Notes: generated by a model from the letters alone, not told the origin. A DNA stretch of 64,000 nucleotides from Streptomyces kronopolitis (GCF_014646275.1 NZ_BMND01000001.1:434001-498000), one strand, 5' to 3'. Counted from the stretch's first letter, positions 24,928-35,305 are shown. A program made the numbers and translations.

Positions 24928-27900
24928 TGCTCACACCGGTTTTCCTGTTCGCGGGGCAGGGCTCCCAGTACCACGGCATGGGCAAGTGGCTCTACGGCGC
25001 CGACGCCGCGTTCCGTGAAGCCCTCGACTCCCTGGACGCGACGGTCCGCGAGGTGCGCGGCGACTCGGTGATCGAGGCGATCCACGGCCCCGGCCGCGGC
25101 CCCGAGCACCCGATGACGCAGTTCTCCCTCACCCAGCCGGCCATCTTCATGGTCGAGTACGCGCTGGCGCGCATGCTCCGGGCCCACGGGTTCGAACCCG
25201 GCGCGGTGCTCGGCGCCAGCCTCGGGGAGGTCGCGGCGGCGGCCGTCGCGGGCGCCGTCGACCCGGACGAGTGCCTGCGCTCCCTGCTGCGCCAGGTGGA
25301 CGTCTTCGAGGCCGAGTGCCCGCGGGGCGGAATGCTCGCGGTCCTGGCCGACCCGGGACTCGCCGACCGCGATCCGGCCCTCGCGGGGGCCCACGTCGCC
25401 GCCGTGAACTCCGCGGAGAACTTCGTCCTGGCCGGCACCGCCGAGGTCCTGGACCGGATCGAACGGCACCTCCACGCCACCGGCACGCTGTGCCAGCGGC
25501 TGCCCGTCCTGTTCCCCTTCCACTCGCCCCTGATCGACCCGGTCGAGGGCGTGTTCAAGGACCTGATCGGCGACCTGACCATGAAGCCGGCCGCGATCCC
25601 GCTGATCTCCGGCACCACCGGCGCCACCGTGCGGATACCCGACCCCGCGCACCTGTGGCGGGTGCTCCGCGACCCCTTCGACCTGACCGGGGCGCTGGGA
25701 CCCCTGCTGGAACGGGATGACCTGCTCTTCCTCGACCTCGGGCCCTCCGGGTCCATGGCCAACCTGGTGCGGGCCGCCCTGCCGGAGGGCAGCCGTTCCC
25801 GCGTGCTGCCGCTGCTGTCCCCGTACGCCCGTGACGAGGTGCTGTACCGGGCCGTCCTCGACGCGCGCCCCCGCCTCGCCGCCACCCCCGCAAGAATCGA
25901 GGTGAACCCCGTGAGCGCTCCCGCAGCGACCGCCGCGCACCGGTCCGCCGCCGCACCGACGCTCGACGTCCACGTCTTCCCCGGGCAGGGCGCGCAGGCC
26001 AAGGGCATGGGCCGGGAGGTGTTCGACCGCTTCCCCGACCTCGTCGCCCGCGCCGACGCCGTCCTCGGCTACTCCCTCCGGGAACTGTGCCTGGAGGACC
26101 CGGGCCGCAACCTGCGGAACACCCAGTACACCCAGCCCGCGCTGTACGTGGTCAACTCCCTCACCTGGCTGGCGGCCGTGGGCGAGGGCGGGCGCCTGCC
26201 CGACTACGTCCTCGGGCACAGCCTGGGCGAGTTCTCCGCACTGTTCGCCGCCGGGGTGTACGACTTCGAGACGGGCCTGCGCCTGGTCGCCGAGCGCGGC
26301 CGGCTCATGGGGCAGGTCACGGGCGGCACGATGGCTGCCGTCTCGTCCGTCGACGCCGCCCTCGTGGAACGGGTGCTGCGCGACGAGGGCTTCTCCGACA
26401 TCGACATCGCGAACTACAACGCGCCCACGCAGACCGTGATCGCCGGTCCCGCGGACTCGGTCAACCGGGCGCTGCCCGCGCTGAAGGCGGCCGGTGCGCG
26501 GTGCGCGCCACTGAACGTCAGCGCGCCCTTCCACAGCCGGTACATGGCCGACGCCGCCGAGGAGTTCGGCCGGCTGCTGGACGCCACCGCCTTCGCGCCG
26601 CCGAAGATCCCGGTCGTCGCCAACGTGCACGCACGCCCCTACGAGACGGGAGAGGTGGCCGCCACCCTGCGGCGGCAGATCGCCTCACCCGTGCGCTGGA
26701 CCGACAGCGTCCGATTCCTCATGGGCCAGGGCGACTTCACGGTGCGTGAGCTCGGTCCGGGGCAGGTGCTGACCAAACTCATCGGCCGGATCCGCGACGA
26801 GGCGACCCCCCTCCCCGCTGCCGAGCCCGCCGCTCCCGGGCGGTCCGAGCCGGTCCGTGCCCAGCCGGTTCGTACCGAGCCAGCGCCGGCCGCGCCCGTA
26901 CGCGCCGCTACGGCCACCGCCGGGTCGCTCGGATCGGCGGACTTCCGGCGGGACTACGGCGTCCGCCTCGCCTACGCCGCCGGCGGGATGCGGCAGGGGA
27001 TCGGCTCCGTCGACCTGGTCGCCCGGATGGCCGGGGCCGGACTGCTCTCGTACTACGGCGCCTCGGGGCTGCCGGCCCGGGACGTGGCCTCGGCGGTCGC
27101 CGCGATCCGCGCACGCGTCCCGGCCGGGGCGCCGTTCGGGGTCAACGTCACGCACGACCCCTTCGACCCGCGGGCCGAGTCCGAGCTGGTCGACGTACTG
27201 ATCCGGGACGACGTCCGGTTCGTGGAGGCCTCCACCCACGTCGAGGCGACGCCGGCCCTCGTACGGCACCGGCTGACGGGCGCCCGGGTGCTTCCGGGCG
27301 GCACCGTGCACGTGCCCCGCAAGATACTGGCGAAGGTGACCCGGCCGGACGCCGCCCGCCTGTTCCTGGAACCGCCGCCGGCCGCGCTGGTCAGCCGGCT
27401 GGTGGCGGAGGGCCTGCTCACCGCCGAGGAGGCCGAGGCGGGAGCACGCGTCGCGCTGGCCGACGACGTCTGCGCGGTGGGGGACGCCGGGGACCACTCC
27501 GACATGGCGACCCTGTGGGCGCTGCTGCCCGCGCTGCGCGGACTGCGCGCGGAGCTCGGCGGCGTGGCCGGGGCCGTGCGCGTCGGGGCCGGGGGCGGCA
27601 TCGGGGCCCCCGAGTCGGCGGCGGCCGCCTTCGTCCTGGGCGCCGACTTCGTCCTCACCGGCTCCCTCAACGCGTGCACCGCCGAGAGCGGGACCAGCGC
27701 GGCGGCCAAGGACCTCCTGCAGGAGGCCGACGTCCACGACACCGCCTTCGCGCCCTACGGAGACCTCTTCGAACTGGGCGGCCGCGCACGGGTGTTGCGC
27801 AAGGGCGTGCTGTTCCATGCCCGCGCGGGAAAGCTCCACGACCTGTGGCGCAACCACGACGCGTGGGAAGCGGTCCCCGCCGCCGTGCGCGCGAAGGTGG

Positions 27901-28226
27901 AGCGCGACTACCTGGGCGCCTCCTTCGAGGAGGTCCTCACCCGCCTCGGCGACTCCGCCGAGTCCGCCCTCGACCCCAAGCGGCGCATGGCGCTCGTCTT
28001 CCGCTGGTACTGCGCCCAGGCGGCCACCTGGGCGATCGAGGGCACACCGGGCCGCGTCGCCGACTACCAGATCCCCTGCGGACCGGCGCTCGGCGCCTGC
28101 AACCGCTGGCTGGCCCGCACCCCGCTGCACGCCTGGCGGGACCGGCACGCCGACGTGCTCGCCGAGCGCCTGATGGCCGAGGCCGCCGAGGTCGTGGGCA
28201 GCGGGCTCCGAAGCCGCAGCTCCTGA
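24927..28226 (+). CDS. Trans-acting AT-AT-ER tridomain protein
   Basis: 1099 aa. AT1 about residues 1-310: FAGQGSQYHGMG and active-site GASLGE; at the specificity loop FPFHS, it resembles the acyl-hydrolase/proofreading ATs of trans-AT systems. AT2 about 345-620: FPGQGAQAKGMG, GHSLGE, and SAPFHS, a malonyl-type signature. A Pro/Ala-rich linker (about 630-665) joins a PfaD-like FMN enoylreductase, about 670-1099 (DYGVRLAYAAGGMRQGIGS, GAGGGIGAPESAAAAFVLGADF). The protein should load malonyl units on all AT-less modules and perform enoyl reduction in trans. Tandem ATs occur in KirCI and OzmM-type proteins. Confidence 0.92.
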   Translation: MLTPVFLFAGQGSQYHGMGKWLYGADAAFREALDSLDATVREVRGDSVIEAIHGPGRGPEHPMTQFSLTQPAIFMVEYALARMLRAHGFEPGAVLGASLGEVAAAAVAGAVDPDECLRSLLRQVDVFEAECPRGGMLAVLADPGLADRDPALAGAHVAAVNSAENFVLAGTAEVLDRIERHLHATGTLCQRLPVLFPFHSPLIDPVEGVFKDLIGDLTMKPAAIPLISGTTGATVRIPDPAHLWRVLRDPFDLTGALGPLLERDDLLFLDLGPSGSMANLVRAALPEGSRSRVLPLLSPYARDEVLYRAVLDARPRLAATPARIEVNPVSAPAATAAHRSAAAPTLDVHVFPGQGAQAKGMGREVFDRFPDLVARADAVLGYSLRELCLEDPGRNLRNTQYTQPALYVVNSLTWLAAVGEGGRLPDYVLGHSLGEFSALFAAGVYDFETGLRLVAERGRLMGQVTGGTMAAVSSVDAALVERVLRDEGFSDIDIANYNAPTQTVIAGPADSVNRALPALKAAGARCAPLNVSAPFHSRYMADAAEEFGRLLDATAFAPPKIPVVANVHARPYETGEVAATLRRQIASPVRWTDSVRFLMGQGDFTVRELGPGQVLTKLIGRIRDEATPLPAAEPAAPGRSEPVRAQPVRTEPAPAAPVRAATATAGSLGSADFRRDYGVRLAYAAGGMRQGIGSVDLVARMAGAGLLSYYGASGLPARDVASAVAAIRARVPAGAPFGVNVTHDPFDPRAESELVDVLIRDDVRFVEASTHVEATPALVRHRLTGARVLPGGTVHVPRKILAKVTRPDAARLFLEPPPAALVSRLVAEGLLTAEEAEAGARVALADDVCAVGDAGDHSDMATLWALLPALRGLRAELGGVAGAVRVGAGGGIGAPESAAAAFVLGADFVLTGSLNACTAESGTSAAAKDLLQEADVHDTAFAPYGDLFELGGRARVLRKGVLFHARAGKLHDLWRNHDAWEAVPAAVRAKVERDYLGASFEEVLTRLGDSAESALDPKRRMALVFRWYCAQAATWAIEGTPGRVADYQIPCGPALGACNRWLARTPLHAWRDRHADVLAERLMAEAAEVVGSGLRSRSS

Positions 28227-28298
28227 TCCCGCGGCGGAACCACGTACCCAGCACCATCCGCACGATCGACATTCTCAGTAACGAGCGAGGCAGACCGC

Positions 28299-29558
28299 AT
28301 GACCGAGACCCCCGCCACGGAACTCAGTACCGGATCCGACGACTTGGCGAGCGAGTTCGACCTGTCCGACCCGAAGTTCATCACCGACCCGGAGGCGGGG
28401 GAGCGCTGGCTCGGCGGCCCCCGTCCCGTCTGCCGCGGGAAGTTCGCCGACGGCAGCGACGTCTGGGTGGTCACCGGACACCACGACGTCAAGACGGTGC
28501 TCGGCGAGCCGACCCTGCGCAGCCGCCCGCCGGGCGACTCCCACCGCGAGAGCATGCTCAGCCGGGGCATCCCCGAGGACATCGTCGACATGTTCGACTC
28601 CACCCTGCTGACCATGGACGGCGAGGACCACATGAGGGTCCGCCGCCTCGTCACCCGGGCCCTGTCCGCCCGGCGGATGCTGGCGCTGACCCCGGCCGTC
28701 GAACGCGTGGCGCAGCGCCTGCTCGACGGCCTCGCCGGCAAGGCCGAGCCCGACCTGATCGCGGACTACGCGCACCCGCTGGCCATCATCGTCATCTGTG
28801 AACTCCTCGGCGTCGACGAGGAGTACCGCGAGCAGTGGCGCGAGTGGAGCGAGACCCTCGCCCAGGCCCTGCGCCCGAACCCCGAGCAGTTCGCCCCGGC
28901 CGTACGGGGCATGGCCCGGGTGACCCGGGAACTGATCGCCGCCCGCCGGGCCGAGCCGCGCGACGACCTGATCTCCGAGCTGGTGCAGGTGCACGAGGAG
29001 GACAGCGACCGGCTGACCGACGACGAGCTGACCGCCCTGGCGATGGTCCTCGTACAGGCCGGCCACGAGACCGTCCGCAACCTCGTCGCCCTCGGGGTCT
29101 TCACCCTGCTCCAGCACCCCGACCAGCTGGAACTGGTGAAGAACGACCCCTCGCTCGGCAGCCGGGCCGCCGCCGAACTCGTGCGCCACACCGCGCCGGT
29201 GAAGCACACCTTCCGCCGCTTCGCCACCGAGACCGTCGAGATCGGCGGGGTGAAGGTGCAGCCCGGAGAGGGCATCCAGGTGGTGCTGGCCGCCGCGAAC
29301 CGGGACCCCGAGGTCTTCGAGGAGCCCGGACGCCTCGACGTCACCCGTGAGCAGAACCCGCACCTGGGCTTCGGCCGGGGCGCGCACTACTGCCTGGGCG
29401 CCAGCCTCGCCCTGATCGAGGGGGAGGTCGCCCTGACCGCGCTGTTCCAGCGGTTCCCCGACCTGTCGCTGGCCGTCGACCCGCAGGAGATCGAGCCGCG
29501 CTACCTGATGCCGATGCAGCGTCTTCCCGTCCGCCTGTCGCCGGAGGACGAGGTGTGA
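28299..29558 (+). CDS. Cytochrome P450 (first)
   Basis: 419 aa; ATG at 28299. I-helix oxygen-binding segment AGHET (near residue 258, with Gly-His before the acid/Thr pair), ExxR (ELVRH), and heme loop FGRGAHYCLG with the Cys ligand near 368. A bacterial soluble class I P450 needing ferredoxin partners not encoded here. Likely a pathway hydroxylase or cyclase: kirromycin-type chains need C-hydroxylations and tetrahydrofuran formation. Overlaps the second P450 by one base. Confidence 0.93.
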   Translation: MTETPATELSTGSDDLASEFDLSDPKFITDPEAGERWLGGPRPVCRGKFADGSDVWVVTGHHDVKTVLGEPTLRSRPPGDSHRESMLSRGIPEDIVDMFDSTLLTMDGEDHMRVRRLVTRALSARRMLALTPAVERVAQRLLDGLAGKAEPDLIADYAHPLAIIVICELLGVDEEYREQWREWSETLAQALRPNPEQFAPAVRGMARVTRELIAARRAEPRDDLISELVQVHEEDSDRLTDDELTALAMVLVQAGHETVRNLVALGVFTLLQHPDQLELVKNDPSLGSRAAAELVRHTAPVKHTFRRFATETVEIGGVKVQPGEGIQVVLAAANRDPEVFEEPGRLDVTREQNPHLGFGRGAHYCLGASLALIEGEVALTALFQRFPDLSLAVDPQEIEPRYLMPMQRLPVRLSPEDEV

Positions 29559-30763
29559 TGACCGACGGCCTTCCCGCAGTCCCGGGTCTGCCGATGACCC
29601 GGGGCCGGTGCCCCTTCGACCCCGCACCCGAACTGGGCGTGCTCCGCGCGGACCATCCGGTCGCCCGCATGGAGTTCCCCGACGGGCACGTGGGCTGGCT
29701 GGTCACCGGCTGCACCCAGGTCCGCGCACTGCTGTCCGACCGCCGGATGAGCTCCCGGGGGGAGGCGCTGCGCTCGCCCATCCCGCTGCCCATGGCGACG
29801 GACCGCACCGAGCCGGCCCCGGGCATGTTCACGGCGATGGACCCGCCGGAGCACACCCGCTACCGGCGGGCGGTGGCCGGCTGGTTCTCGGCGCGCCGCA
29901 CCCGCACCCTCGAACCCCGGCTGAAGGAACTCGCCGAGCGCCACCTGGACGCCATGGGCGCCGGCAAGGGCGAGAGCCCGGTCGACCTGGTGACGGGGTT
30001 CGCGGAGCCCATGGCCGCGTCGGTCATCTGCGAGCTGCTGGGCGTGCCCCTGTCGGAACGTCCGGCCTTCGCCCGGGCCATCAAGGCACTCTTCGCGGTG
30101 CACTCCAGCGCCGAGGAGGCCATCGCCGGCTGGCACGCCCTCACCGGCCTGCTGCGCGGGCTGGTCGAGGCGAAGCGCGCCGAACCGGCGGACGACCTGC
30201 TCGCCACCCTCGTCACCGAGGGCCGGCTCACGGACGAGGAACTCGTCACGGTCGGCTCCGTGCTGCTGACCGCCGGATACGACACCAGCGCGAACATGAT
30301 CGCCCTGGGCACCTTCGCCCTGCTGGAGCACCCCGAGCAGTCGGCCGCGCTGGCCGCCGACACCTCCCTGGCCGAGCGGGCGGTCGAGGAACTGCTGCGC
30401 TACCTCACGGTCGTCCACGCGGGCGGCATCCGCGCCGTGGGCGAGGACCTGGAGTTCGAGGGACACCGGATGGCGGCCGGGGACGCGGTCTCGCTCTCCT
30501 TCGCGGCCGCCAACCGTGATCCGGTGCTGTGCGCCCTGCCGGACGAACTGGACGTGACCCGCGAGCCCGTACCGCACCTCGCCTTCGGACACGGCATCCA
30601 CCAGTGCGTGGGCCAGCAACTCGCCCGGCTGGAACTGCGGGTCGCCTTCGCGGCCCTGTTCGGGCGCTTCCCGGGGCTACGCCTCGGCATTCCCGCCGCC
30701 GAGGTCCGCACCCGCCCGGACATGATCATCTATGGCGTCCAAGAACTACCGGTGACCTGGTGA
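29558..30763 (+). CDS. Cytochrome P450 (second)
   Basis: 401 aa from the ATG at 29558 (TGATG overlap with the first P450); a GTG one codon upstream is also possible. I-helix AGYDTSAN, ExxR (EELLRY), and heme loop [10 protein letters not shown]. It shares the fold but little sequence with the upstream P450, so the two have separate reactions rather than being a recent duplication. Confidence 0.93.
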   Translation: MTDGLPAVPGLPMTRGRCPFDPAPELGVLRADHPVARMEFPDGHVGWLVTGCTQVRALLSDRRMSSRGEALRSPIPLPMATDRTEPAPGMFTAMDPPEHTRYRRAVAGWFSARRTRTLEPRLKELAERHLDAMGAGKGESPVDLVTGFAEPMAASVICELLGVPLSERPAFARAIKALFAVHSSAEEAIAGWHALTGLLRGLVEAKRAEPADDLLATLVTEGRLTDEELVTVGSVLLTAGYDTSANMIALGTFALLEHPEQSAALAADTSLAERAVEELLRYLTVVHAGGIRAVGEDLEFEGHRMAAGDAVSLSFAAANRDPVLCALPDELDVTREPVPHLAFGHGIHQCVGQQLARLELRVAFAALFGRFPGLRLGIPAAEVRTRPDMIIYGVQELPVTW

Positions 30764-30774
30764 ACGGAGAGCAC

Positions 30775-31194
30775 GTGCTGTACCGAGAGATGTTCAAGTC
30801 CAAGATCCACCGTGCCACGGTGACCCAGGCGGACCTGCACTACGTGGGCTCCGTCACCATCGACTCCACGCTGATGGCCGCCGCGAACCTGCTGCCCGGC
30901 GAAAAGGTCGACATCGTCGACATCGACAACGGGGCCCGCCTCAGCACCTACGTGATCGAGGGCGAGGCCGACAGCGGGATCATCGGCATCAACGGCGCCG
31001 CGGCCCACCTCATCGACCCCGGCCACCTCGTCATCATCATCTCCTACGCCTCCATGAGCGAGGAGCACGCCCGCTCCTACCAGCCGAGCGTGGTGTTCGT
31101 CGATGCCGACAACCGACCCGTCACGACCGGCAGCGACCCCGCCGACGTACCCGACGGATTCGGCCTGGTGCGCGGCGACACCGTCAGTGCCTGA
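30775..31194 (+). CDS. panD: Aspartate 1-decarboxylase
   Basis: 139 aa; GTG at 30775 with GGAGA 5 bp upstream, 11 bp after the P450. It is strongly PanD-like: [24 protein letters not shown] holds the Gly-Ser self-cleavage site (G24-S25 region) that makes the pyruvoyl cofactor, followed by [12 protein letters not shown] and GINGAAAHL. Converts L-aspartate to beta-alanine. Placed within a PKS/NRPS operon, it most likely supplies beta-alanine for the product, as KirD does in kirromycin, rather than for pantothenate. The C-terminal about 20 residues extend beyond housekeeping PanD. Confidence 0.93.
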   Translation: MLYREMFKSKIHRATVTQADLHYVGSVTIDSTLMAAANLLPGEKVDIVDIDNGARLSTYVIEGEADSGIIGINGAAAHLIDPGHLVIIISYASMSEEHARSYQPSVVFVDADNRPVTTGSDPADVPDGFGLVRGDTVSA

Positions 31195-31221
31195 CCACCC
31201 ACCTGCTCACCGGAGACCCAC

Positions 31222-32181
31222 ATGAGTGCCACTCCTGACGTCATGACCGCCTTCACCAGTGGTCTCGCGGACATCAACCTCGACGAGTCCGGCACCGCCC
31301 GCCGCGGCGCGAACGCCGCCGGCATGAAGTCCGCCAGCGCCTCCATCTACGACATGGCCGCCACGCTCTCCGGCCACGGGGCCCTGTGGAACTGGGGCAT
31401 GCACGACCCCGCGCTCGTCGAGGAGATCCGCGCCCGCGTGCCCGGCTTCGGCGAGCCCTGGACCGACGGCTTCAGCGAGCAGCTCTACTTCCTCGCCCTG
31501 CGCGAACTCCCCATCGACCTGGACGACTACGCCGGCCGCCACGTCCTGGAGGTCGGCTGCGGCATGGGGGAGGGCCTCAACTTCCTCTCCCGCGTCGCCC
31601 CCGGCGCCGGCATGACCGGCCTGGACCTGTCACCGAAGGCCGTCGCACGGGGCACCGCCACCCTGTCCCGCGGGGACGCGCTCACCTTCGTCCACGGCGA
31701 CGCGGAGGAGCTGCCCTTCGAGGACGGCTCCGTCGACGTGCTCGTCAACATCGAGAGCTCGCACACCTACCCCGACCTCGGCAGGTTCCTCGGCGAGGCC
31801 GCACGCGTGCTGCGCCCCGGCGGCTTCCTCAGCCACATCGACGTCTACACCCGGCAGCGCACGGAGACCATGCGGCGCACGGCGGAGGAGATCAAGGGCC
31901 TGGAATGGACGGCCGACCACGACATCTCGGACCGGGTCCGTGCCGCCGTCCGCCGCCGGATGGCACCCGGCAGCCACTTCCGCACCACCCTCGGCAAGCA
32001 GCGCATGAACCCGCTGGTGCGCCAGATCGCCGCGCACAGCCAGATCCTCATGTTCGGCGGCATGTTCGCGGGCTACCAGCCGCCGCCCGCCATCAAGGCG
32101 CTCAGCAAGCTGGGCATCGTGCCGTGGATGAGCGGCCTGCCAATGGAGAGCTACCGCCACCGGATCGCCGTCCGCCGATGA
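31222..32181 (+). CDS. Class I SAM-dependent methyltransferase
   Basis: 319 aa; ATG at 31222 with GGAGA. SAM motif I is VLEVGCGMGEGLNF near residue 110, with LDLSPKAV and VHGDAEELPFEDGSVDVLVNIESSHTYP (motifs II/III). It resembles the UbiE/phthiotriol methyltransferase group rather than the O-methyltransferase at 23926. It could be an N- or O-methyltransferase; aurodox-type elfamycins carry an N-methylpyridone. Starts 28 bp after panD. Confidence 0.85.
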   Translation: MSATPDVMTAFTSGLADINLDESGTARRGANAAGMKSASASIYDMAATLSGHGALWNWGMHDPALVEEIRARVPGFGEPWTDGFSEQLYFLALRELPIDLDDYAGRHVLEVGCGMGEGLNFLSRVAPGAGMTGLDLSPKAVARGTATLSRGDALTFVHGDAEELPFEDGSVDVLVNIESSHTYPDLGRFLGEAARVLRPGGFLSHIDVYTRQRTETMRRTAEEIKGLEWTADHDISDRVRAAVRRRMAPGSHFRTTLGKQRMNPLVRQIAAHSQILMFGGMFAGYQPPPAIKALSKLGIVPWMSGLPMESYRHRIAVRR

Positions 32182-32215
32182 CCGCAGTCCGGGCCGAAAC
32201 CGCAAGGGGGGAAGC

Positions 32216-33565
32216 ATGAACCCACGGCTGTTCGCCGTCGCCGCCGGCACCGAGGACCTGCTCCAGGTCCTGCTGCACGCCCACCTCGACAGGATCCGTG
32301 CCGGACGCGACCTGCCCGCACTCGCCCGGTACTGCCACGAGGCGGCGACGGGCACGACCGGAGCCCACCGGATCGCCTTCGCCGTCGACTCGTACGACGA
32401 CCTGCGCACGCAGCTCGAAGAGGCCTGCGCGGGGGAGGTGGGGCGGGTCCCGGCCCAGGTCACGGCCCGGCGCCCCGGGCTGGTGTTCGTCTTCGCCGGA
32501 CAGGGCGCCCAGTGGTACGGGATGGGCCGTGAACTCCTCGCACAGCAACCGGTGTTCCGCGAGGCGCTGCTCCAGTGCGACCGACTGGTAAGCGAGTTCG
32601 CCGGCTTCTCCGTCGTCGAGCAGCTGAAGCTGCCGGCGGGGGAGGCCCGGCTGGACGAACTGGACGTCCTCCAGCCGACGATGGTCTCCCTGCAGATCGC
32701 CCTGACCGCGCTCTGGCGCAGCTGGGGGATCACGCCCGACGCGGTCGTCGGGCACAGCATGGGGGAGATCGCCGCCGCCCACACGGCCGGCGGCCTGACC
32801 CTGCGCGAGGCCCTGATGGTCGCCTGCCGGCGCAGCGCGCTGCTGCGCCGGATCTCCGGCAAGGGGGCGCTGGCCACGACGGAACTCTCCCCGGCCGAGG
32901 CGCGGGCGGTGGCCGAGGCGAGCGGCGGCGGGATCAGCGTGGCGGGGGAGAACAGCCCCCGCTCCACCGTCCTGGCGGGGGACTCGCACTCGCTCGCGGC
33001 GCTCGTCGCCGAGCTGGAGGCGAGGGACGTCTACTGCCGGGTGATCAAGGGGACGGTCGCCTCGCACAGCCACTACGTGGAGGAGCTGCGCGAGGACCTG
33101 CACACCGCCCTGCGTACCCTGGAGCCGGCCCCCACCCGCCTGCCGATGTACTCGACCGTGACGGCCGAGCCGGTGCGGGGCGCCGGGCTCGGGGCCGCGT
33201 ACTGGATGCGCAACTTGCGGGAACCGGTGCGGTTCGCGGCCGCGGTGGAGCATCTGGGCGCCGCGGGACACGAGGTGTTTCTGGAGGTCAGCGCCCATCC
33301 GGTGTTGCTGAGCCCGGTGCGCCAGACCCTCGAACACGGGGAGCGGCAGGGATGGCTGCTGCCGTCCGGCAGGCGCCGGGCCGAGGTCCGCTCCATGCTC
33401 GCCTCGCTCGGGACCCTGTACGCCTGCGGGCGGGAGCCGAACTGGGCCGCACTGTTCCCGCAGGAGCGGGCCGGCGGCCTCACCCCGTACCAGGCCGCCG
33501 TACTGGAGGCGGTGCGCCGGCCCCGGCCGGCACCCGTGGCGGCGGGCCGGGCCGTCTCCGCCTAG
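32216..33565 (+). CDS. Free-standing trans-acyltransferase, VASH type
   Basis: 449 aa; ATG at 32216 with AAGGGGGG upstream. Complete AT: FAGQGAQWYGMG near residue 90, active-site GHSMGE near 180, then an R-rich helix. At the specificity loop it reads VASHSHYVEEL, where malonyl enzymes have HAFH and methylmalonyl enzymes YASH. VASH-type loops are found in ethylmalonyl/methylmalonyl ATs. It resembles the ATs of modular cis-AT PKSs more than the AT-AT-ER protein, so it is probably a dedicated loader of a branched extender on one module, like KirCII. Last gene of the operon, followed by a terminator. The N-terminal 80 residues look like a KS-AT linker. Confidence 0.9.
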   Translation: MNPRLFAVAAGTEDLLQVLLHAHLDRIRAGRDLPALARYCHEAATGTTGAHRIAFAVDSYDDLRTQLEEACAGEVGRVPAQVTARRPGLVFVFAGQGAQWYGMGRELLAQQPVFREALLQCDRLVSEFAGFSVVEQLKLPAGEARLDELDVLQPTMVSLQIALTALWRSWGITPDAVVGHSMGEIAAAHTAGGLTLREALMVACRRSALLRRISGKGALATTELSPAEARAVAEASGGGISVAGENSPRSTVLAGDSHSLAALVAELEARDVYCRVIKGTVASHSHYVEELREDLHTALRTLEPAPTRLPMYSTVTAEPVRGAGLGAAYWMRNLREPVRFAAAVEHLGAAGHEVFLEVSAHPVLLSPVRQTLEHGERQGWLLPSGRRRAEVRSMLASLGTLYACGREPNWAALFPQERAGGLTPYQAAVLEAVRRPRPAPVAAGRAVSA

Positions 33566-33575
33566 GGGCTGTCTG

Positions 33576-33618
33576 CAACGTCCCGTCGTCCGCCCACCGG
33601 GCCGACGACGGGACGTTG
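33576..33618. terminator. Strong bidirectional terminator
   Basis: A perfect 15-bp stem (33576-33590 CAACGTCCCGTCGTC with 33604-33618) and 13-nt loop lie between the convergent AT (+) and MFS exporter (-) genes. Confidence 0.85.
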
Positions 33619-33628
33619 ACGACACGAC

Positions 33629-35305
33629 CTAGGCCATTTCCTCCCGCCGGACCCGGTGGTGCGGCAGGAGCAGCACGAGGGTGGTGAGCGGGACGAGGCC
33701 ACCGGCCACCCAGTACAGCGTCTCGCTGTAGGTGGACACGAACGTCTTCGCGCGGATCTCGTCGAGCGCGCCAGCGATCGTATTCCGGGTGCCGACGTCG
33801 GCGCCCTGCACCAGGGTGGAGCAGGTGTCCGGAACCCTGGCCAGGTCGTCCTGGCCGAGTGCCTCGGTCGCGCAGTCCTTGAGGCCCGAGGCCTGCACGG
33901 GCGACACCGACCGCACGGTGGGGACGACCCGTTCGGCCTGCGGCCCGGCGTTGCCCGCGAGGGCCGCGAAGAAGAGGCTGCCGATGATCGCCACGCCGAG
34001 CGCGGCACCGAGCTGGCCGGTGGCGTTGATGATGCCGGAGGCGGCGCCGGCTTCCTGCGGCTGGACCTCCCTGAGCACCAGCGCCGTCAGCGGGGGCATG
34101 AGCAGACCCATGCCGGAGCCGATCAGGAGCATGGACGGGACCGCGTGCCAGGAGGTGATGTCCGTACCGAAGTGGCCGGCCGCCCAGGCGTAGGAGAGGA
34201 TGCCCGCGAGCATCAGGGCGGCCCCCGCGAGCAGGCAGTAACGGCCGTAGAGCGGGGAGAGCTTGCGGACCGCGAGTCCGCCGACGATCGGCACGCACAG
34301 GGAGAACGGGATCGCGGTCAGACCAGTGTGCAGGGCCGACCAGCCGAGGCCGGCCTGGAGGTAGAGGGTCCAGCTCAGGAAGAAGCCCGCGGGGATGGCG
34401 CTGAAGAGGAGCTGCACGCTGATGCCGGCGCCGAACGCGCGGACCTTGAACAGGGACAGCGTCACCAGGGGCGAGCCGTCCTTGCGGGTCTTGTGGCGTT
34501 CGTAGACCACGAACAGCACGAGGACGGGGGCGGTGGCGATGAGCGAGACGATGCTCCACACCGGCCAGTCGAGTTCGCGGCCGAGGGTCAGCGGCACCAT
34601 GAGCAGCAGCAGTCCGACGATGATCAGCAGCATGCCGATGATGTCCAGGCGCTTCGCGTGGGGTGAGCTCGATTCCCGCATCCACTTCGTGGCGCCGATC
34701 AGGGCCAGCACGCCGACCGGCAGGTTCACCACGAAGATGCTGCGCCAGCCGAGGTCCAGCGGGCTCCAGCTGATCAGGGCGCCGCCGATGAGGGGACCGG
34801 AGACGATGGCCACGCCGACCATGCTCGCGTAGAGGCTGACGACGCGGCCGATCTCCTGGGGGGCGAAGGAGACGTGGATGAGCGCGAGCACCTGGGGCAC
34901 CATGATCGCTGCCGTGAGTCCCTGGAGCACGCGGGCGGCGACGAGTAACTCGGTGCTGGGCGCGGCGGCGCACATCGCGGACGCGAGGACGAAGCCGCTG
35001 ACGCCGAGGAGGAACATCCGCTTGCGGCCGAAGATGTCACCGAGCCGGCCGCCGGTGATCAGCAGGACCGCGAAGCTCAGGGTGTAGCCGGCCGTCATCG
35101 CCTGGATGGCGACGGTCGAGGCGCCGAGGTCGCGTTGGATGCTCGGGATCGCCACGGTGATGATGTTGGCGTCGAGCAGATCCATGAAGGTGGCGACCAG
35201 CAGGACGGTCAGCGCGAGCCACCGCTTCGGGTCGGGCTCGGGTGCGTCGGGGGCGACAGGTGGGCCGGCGTGCGCCGGCTTTTCTGCCTGGCCTGCCTTG
35301 CTCAT
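33629..35305 (-). CDS. MFS drug:H+ antiporter, DHA2 family (14 TM)
   Basis: 558 aa from the ATG at 35305, which overlaps the TetR stop (ATGA). EmrB/QacA-type features: TFMDLLDANIITVAIPSIQRDL (TM1, motif D1), GGRLGDIFGRKRMF (motif A), LQGLTAAIMVPQVLAL (motif B), and SGPLIGGALI (motif C). About 14 hydrophobic segments can be counted. The extracellular loop near residues 470-530 has two cysteines. Probably exports the cluster's antibiotic and gives self-resistance, controlled by the coupled TetR repressor. Confidence 0.93.
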   Translation of the reverse strand: MSKAGQAEKPAHAGPPVAPDAPEPDPKRWLALTVLLVATFMDLLDANIITVAIPSIQRDLGASTVAIQAMTAGYTLSFAVLLITGGRLGDIFGRKRMFLLGVSGFVLASAMCAAAPSTELLVAARVLQGLTAAIMVPQVLALIHVSFAPQEIGRVVSLYASMVGVAIVSGPLIGGALISWSPLDLGWRSIFVVNLPVGVLALIGATKWMRESSSPHAKRLDIIGMLLIIVGLLLLMVPLTLGRELDWPVWSIVSLIATAPVLVLFVVYERHKTRKDGSPLVTLSLFKVRAFGAGISVQLLFSAIPAGFFLSWTLYLQAGLGWSALHTGLTAIPFSLCVPIVGGLAVRKLSPLYGRYCLLAGAALMLAGILSYAWAAGHFGTDITSWHAVPSMLLIGSGMGLLMPPLTALVLREVQPQEAGAASGIINATGQLGAALGVAIIGSLFFAALAGNAGPQAERVVPTVRSVSPVQASGLKDCATEALGQDDLARVPDTCSTLVQGADVGTRNTIAGALDEIRAKTFVSTYSETLYWVAGGLVPLTTLVLLLPHHRVRREEMA

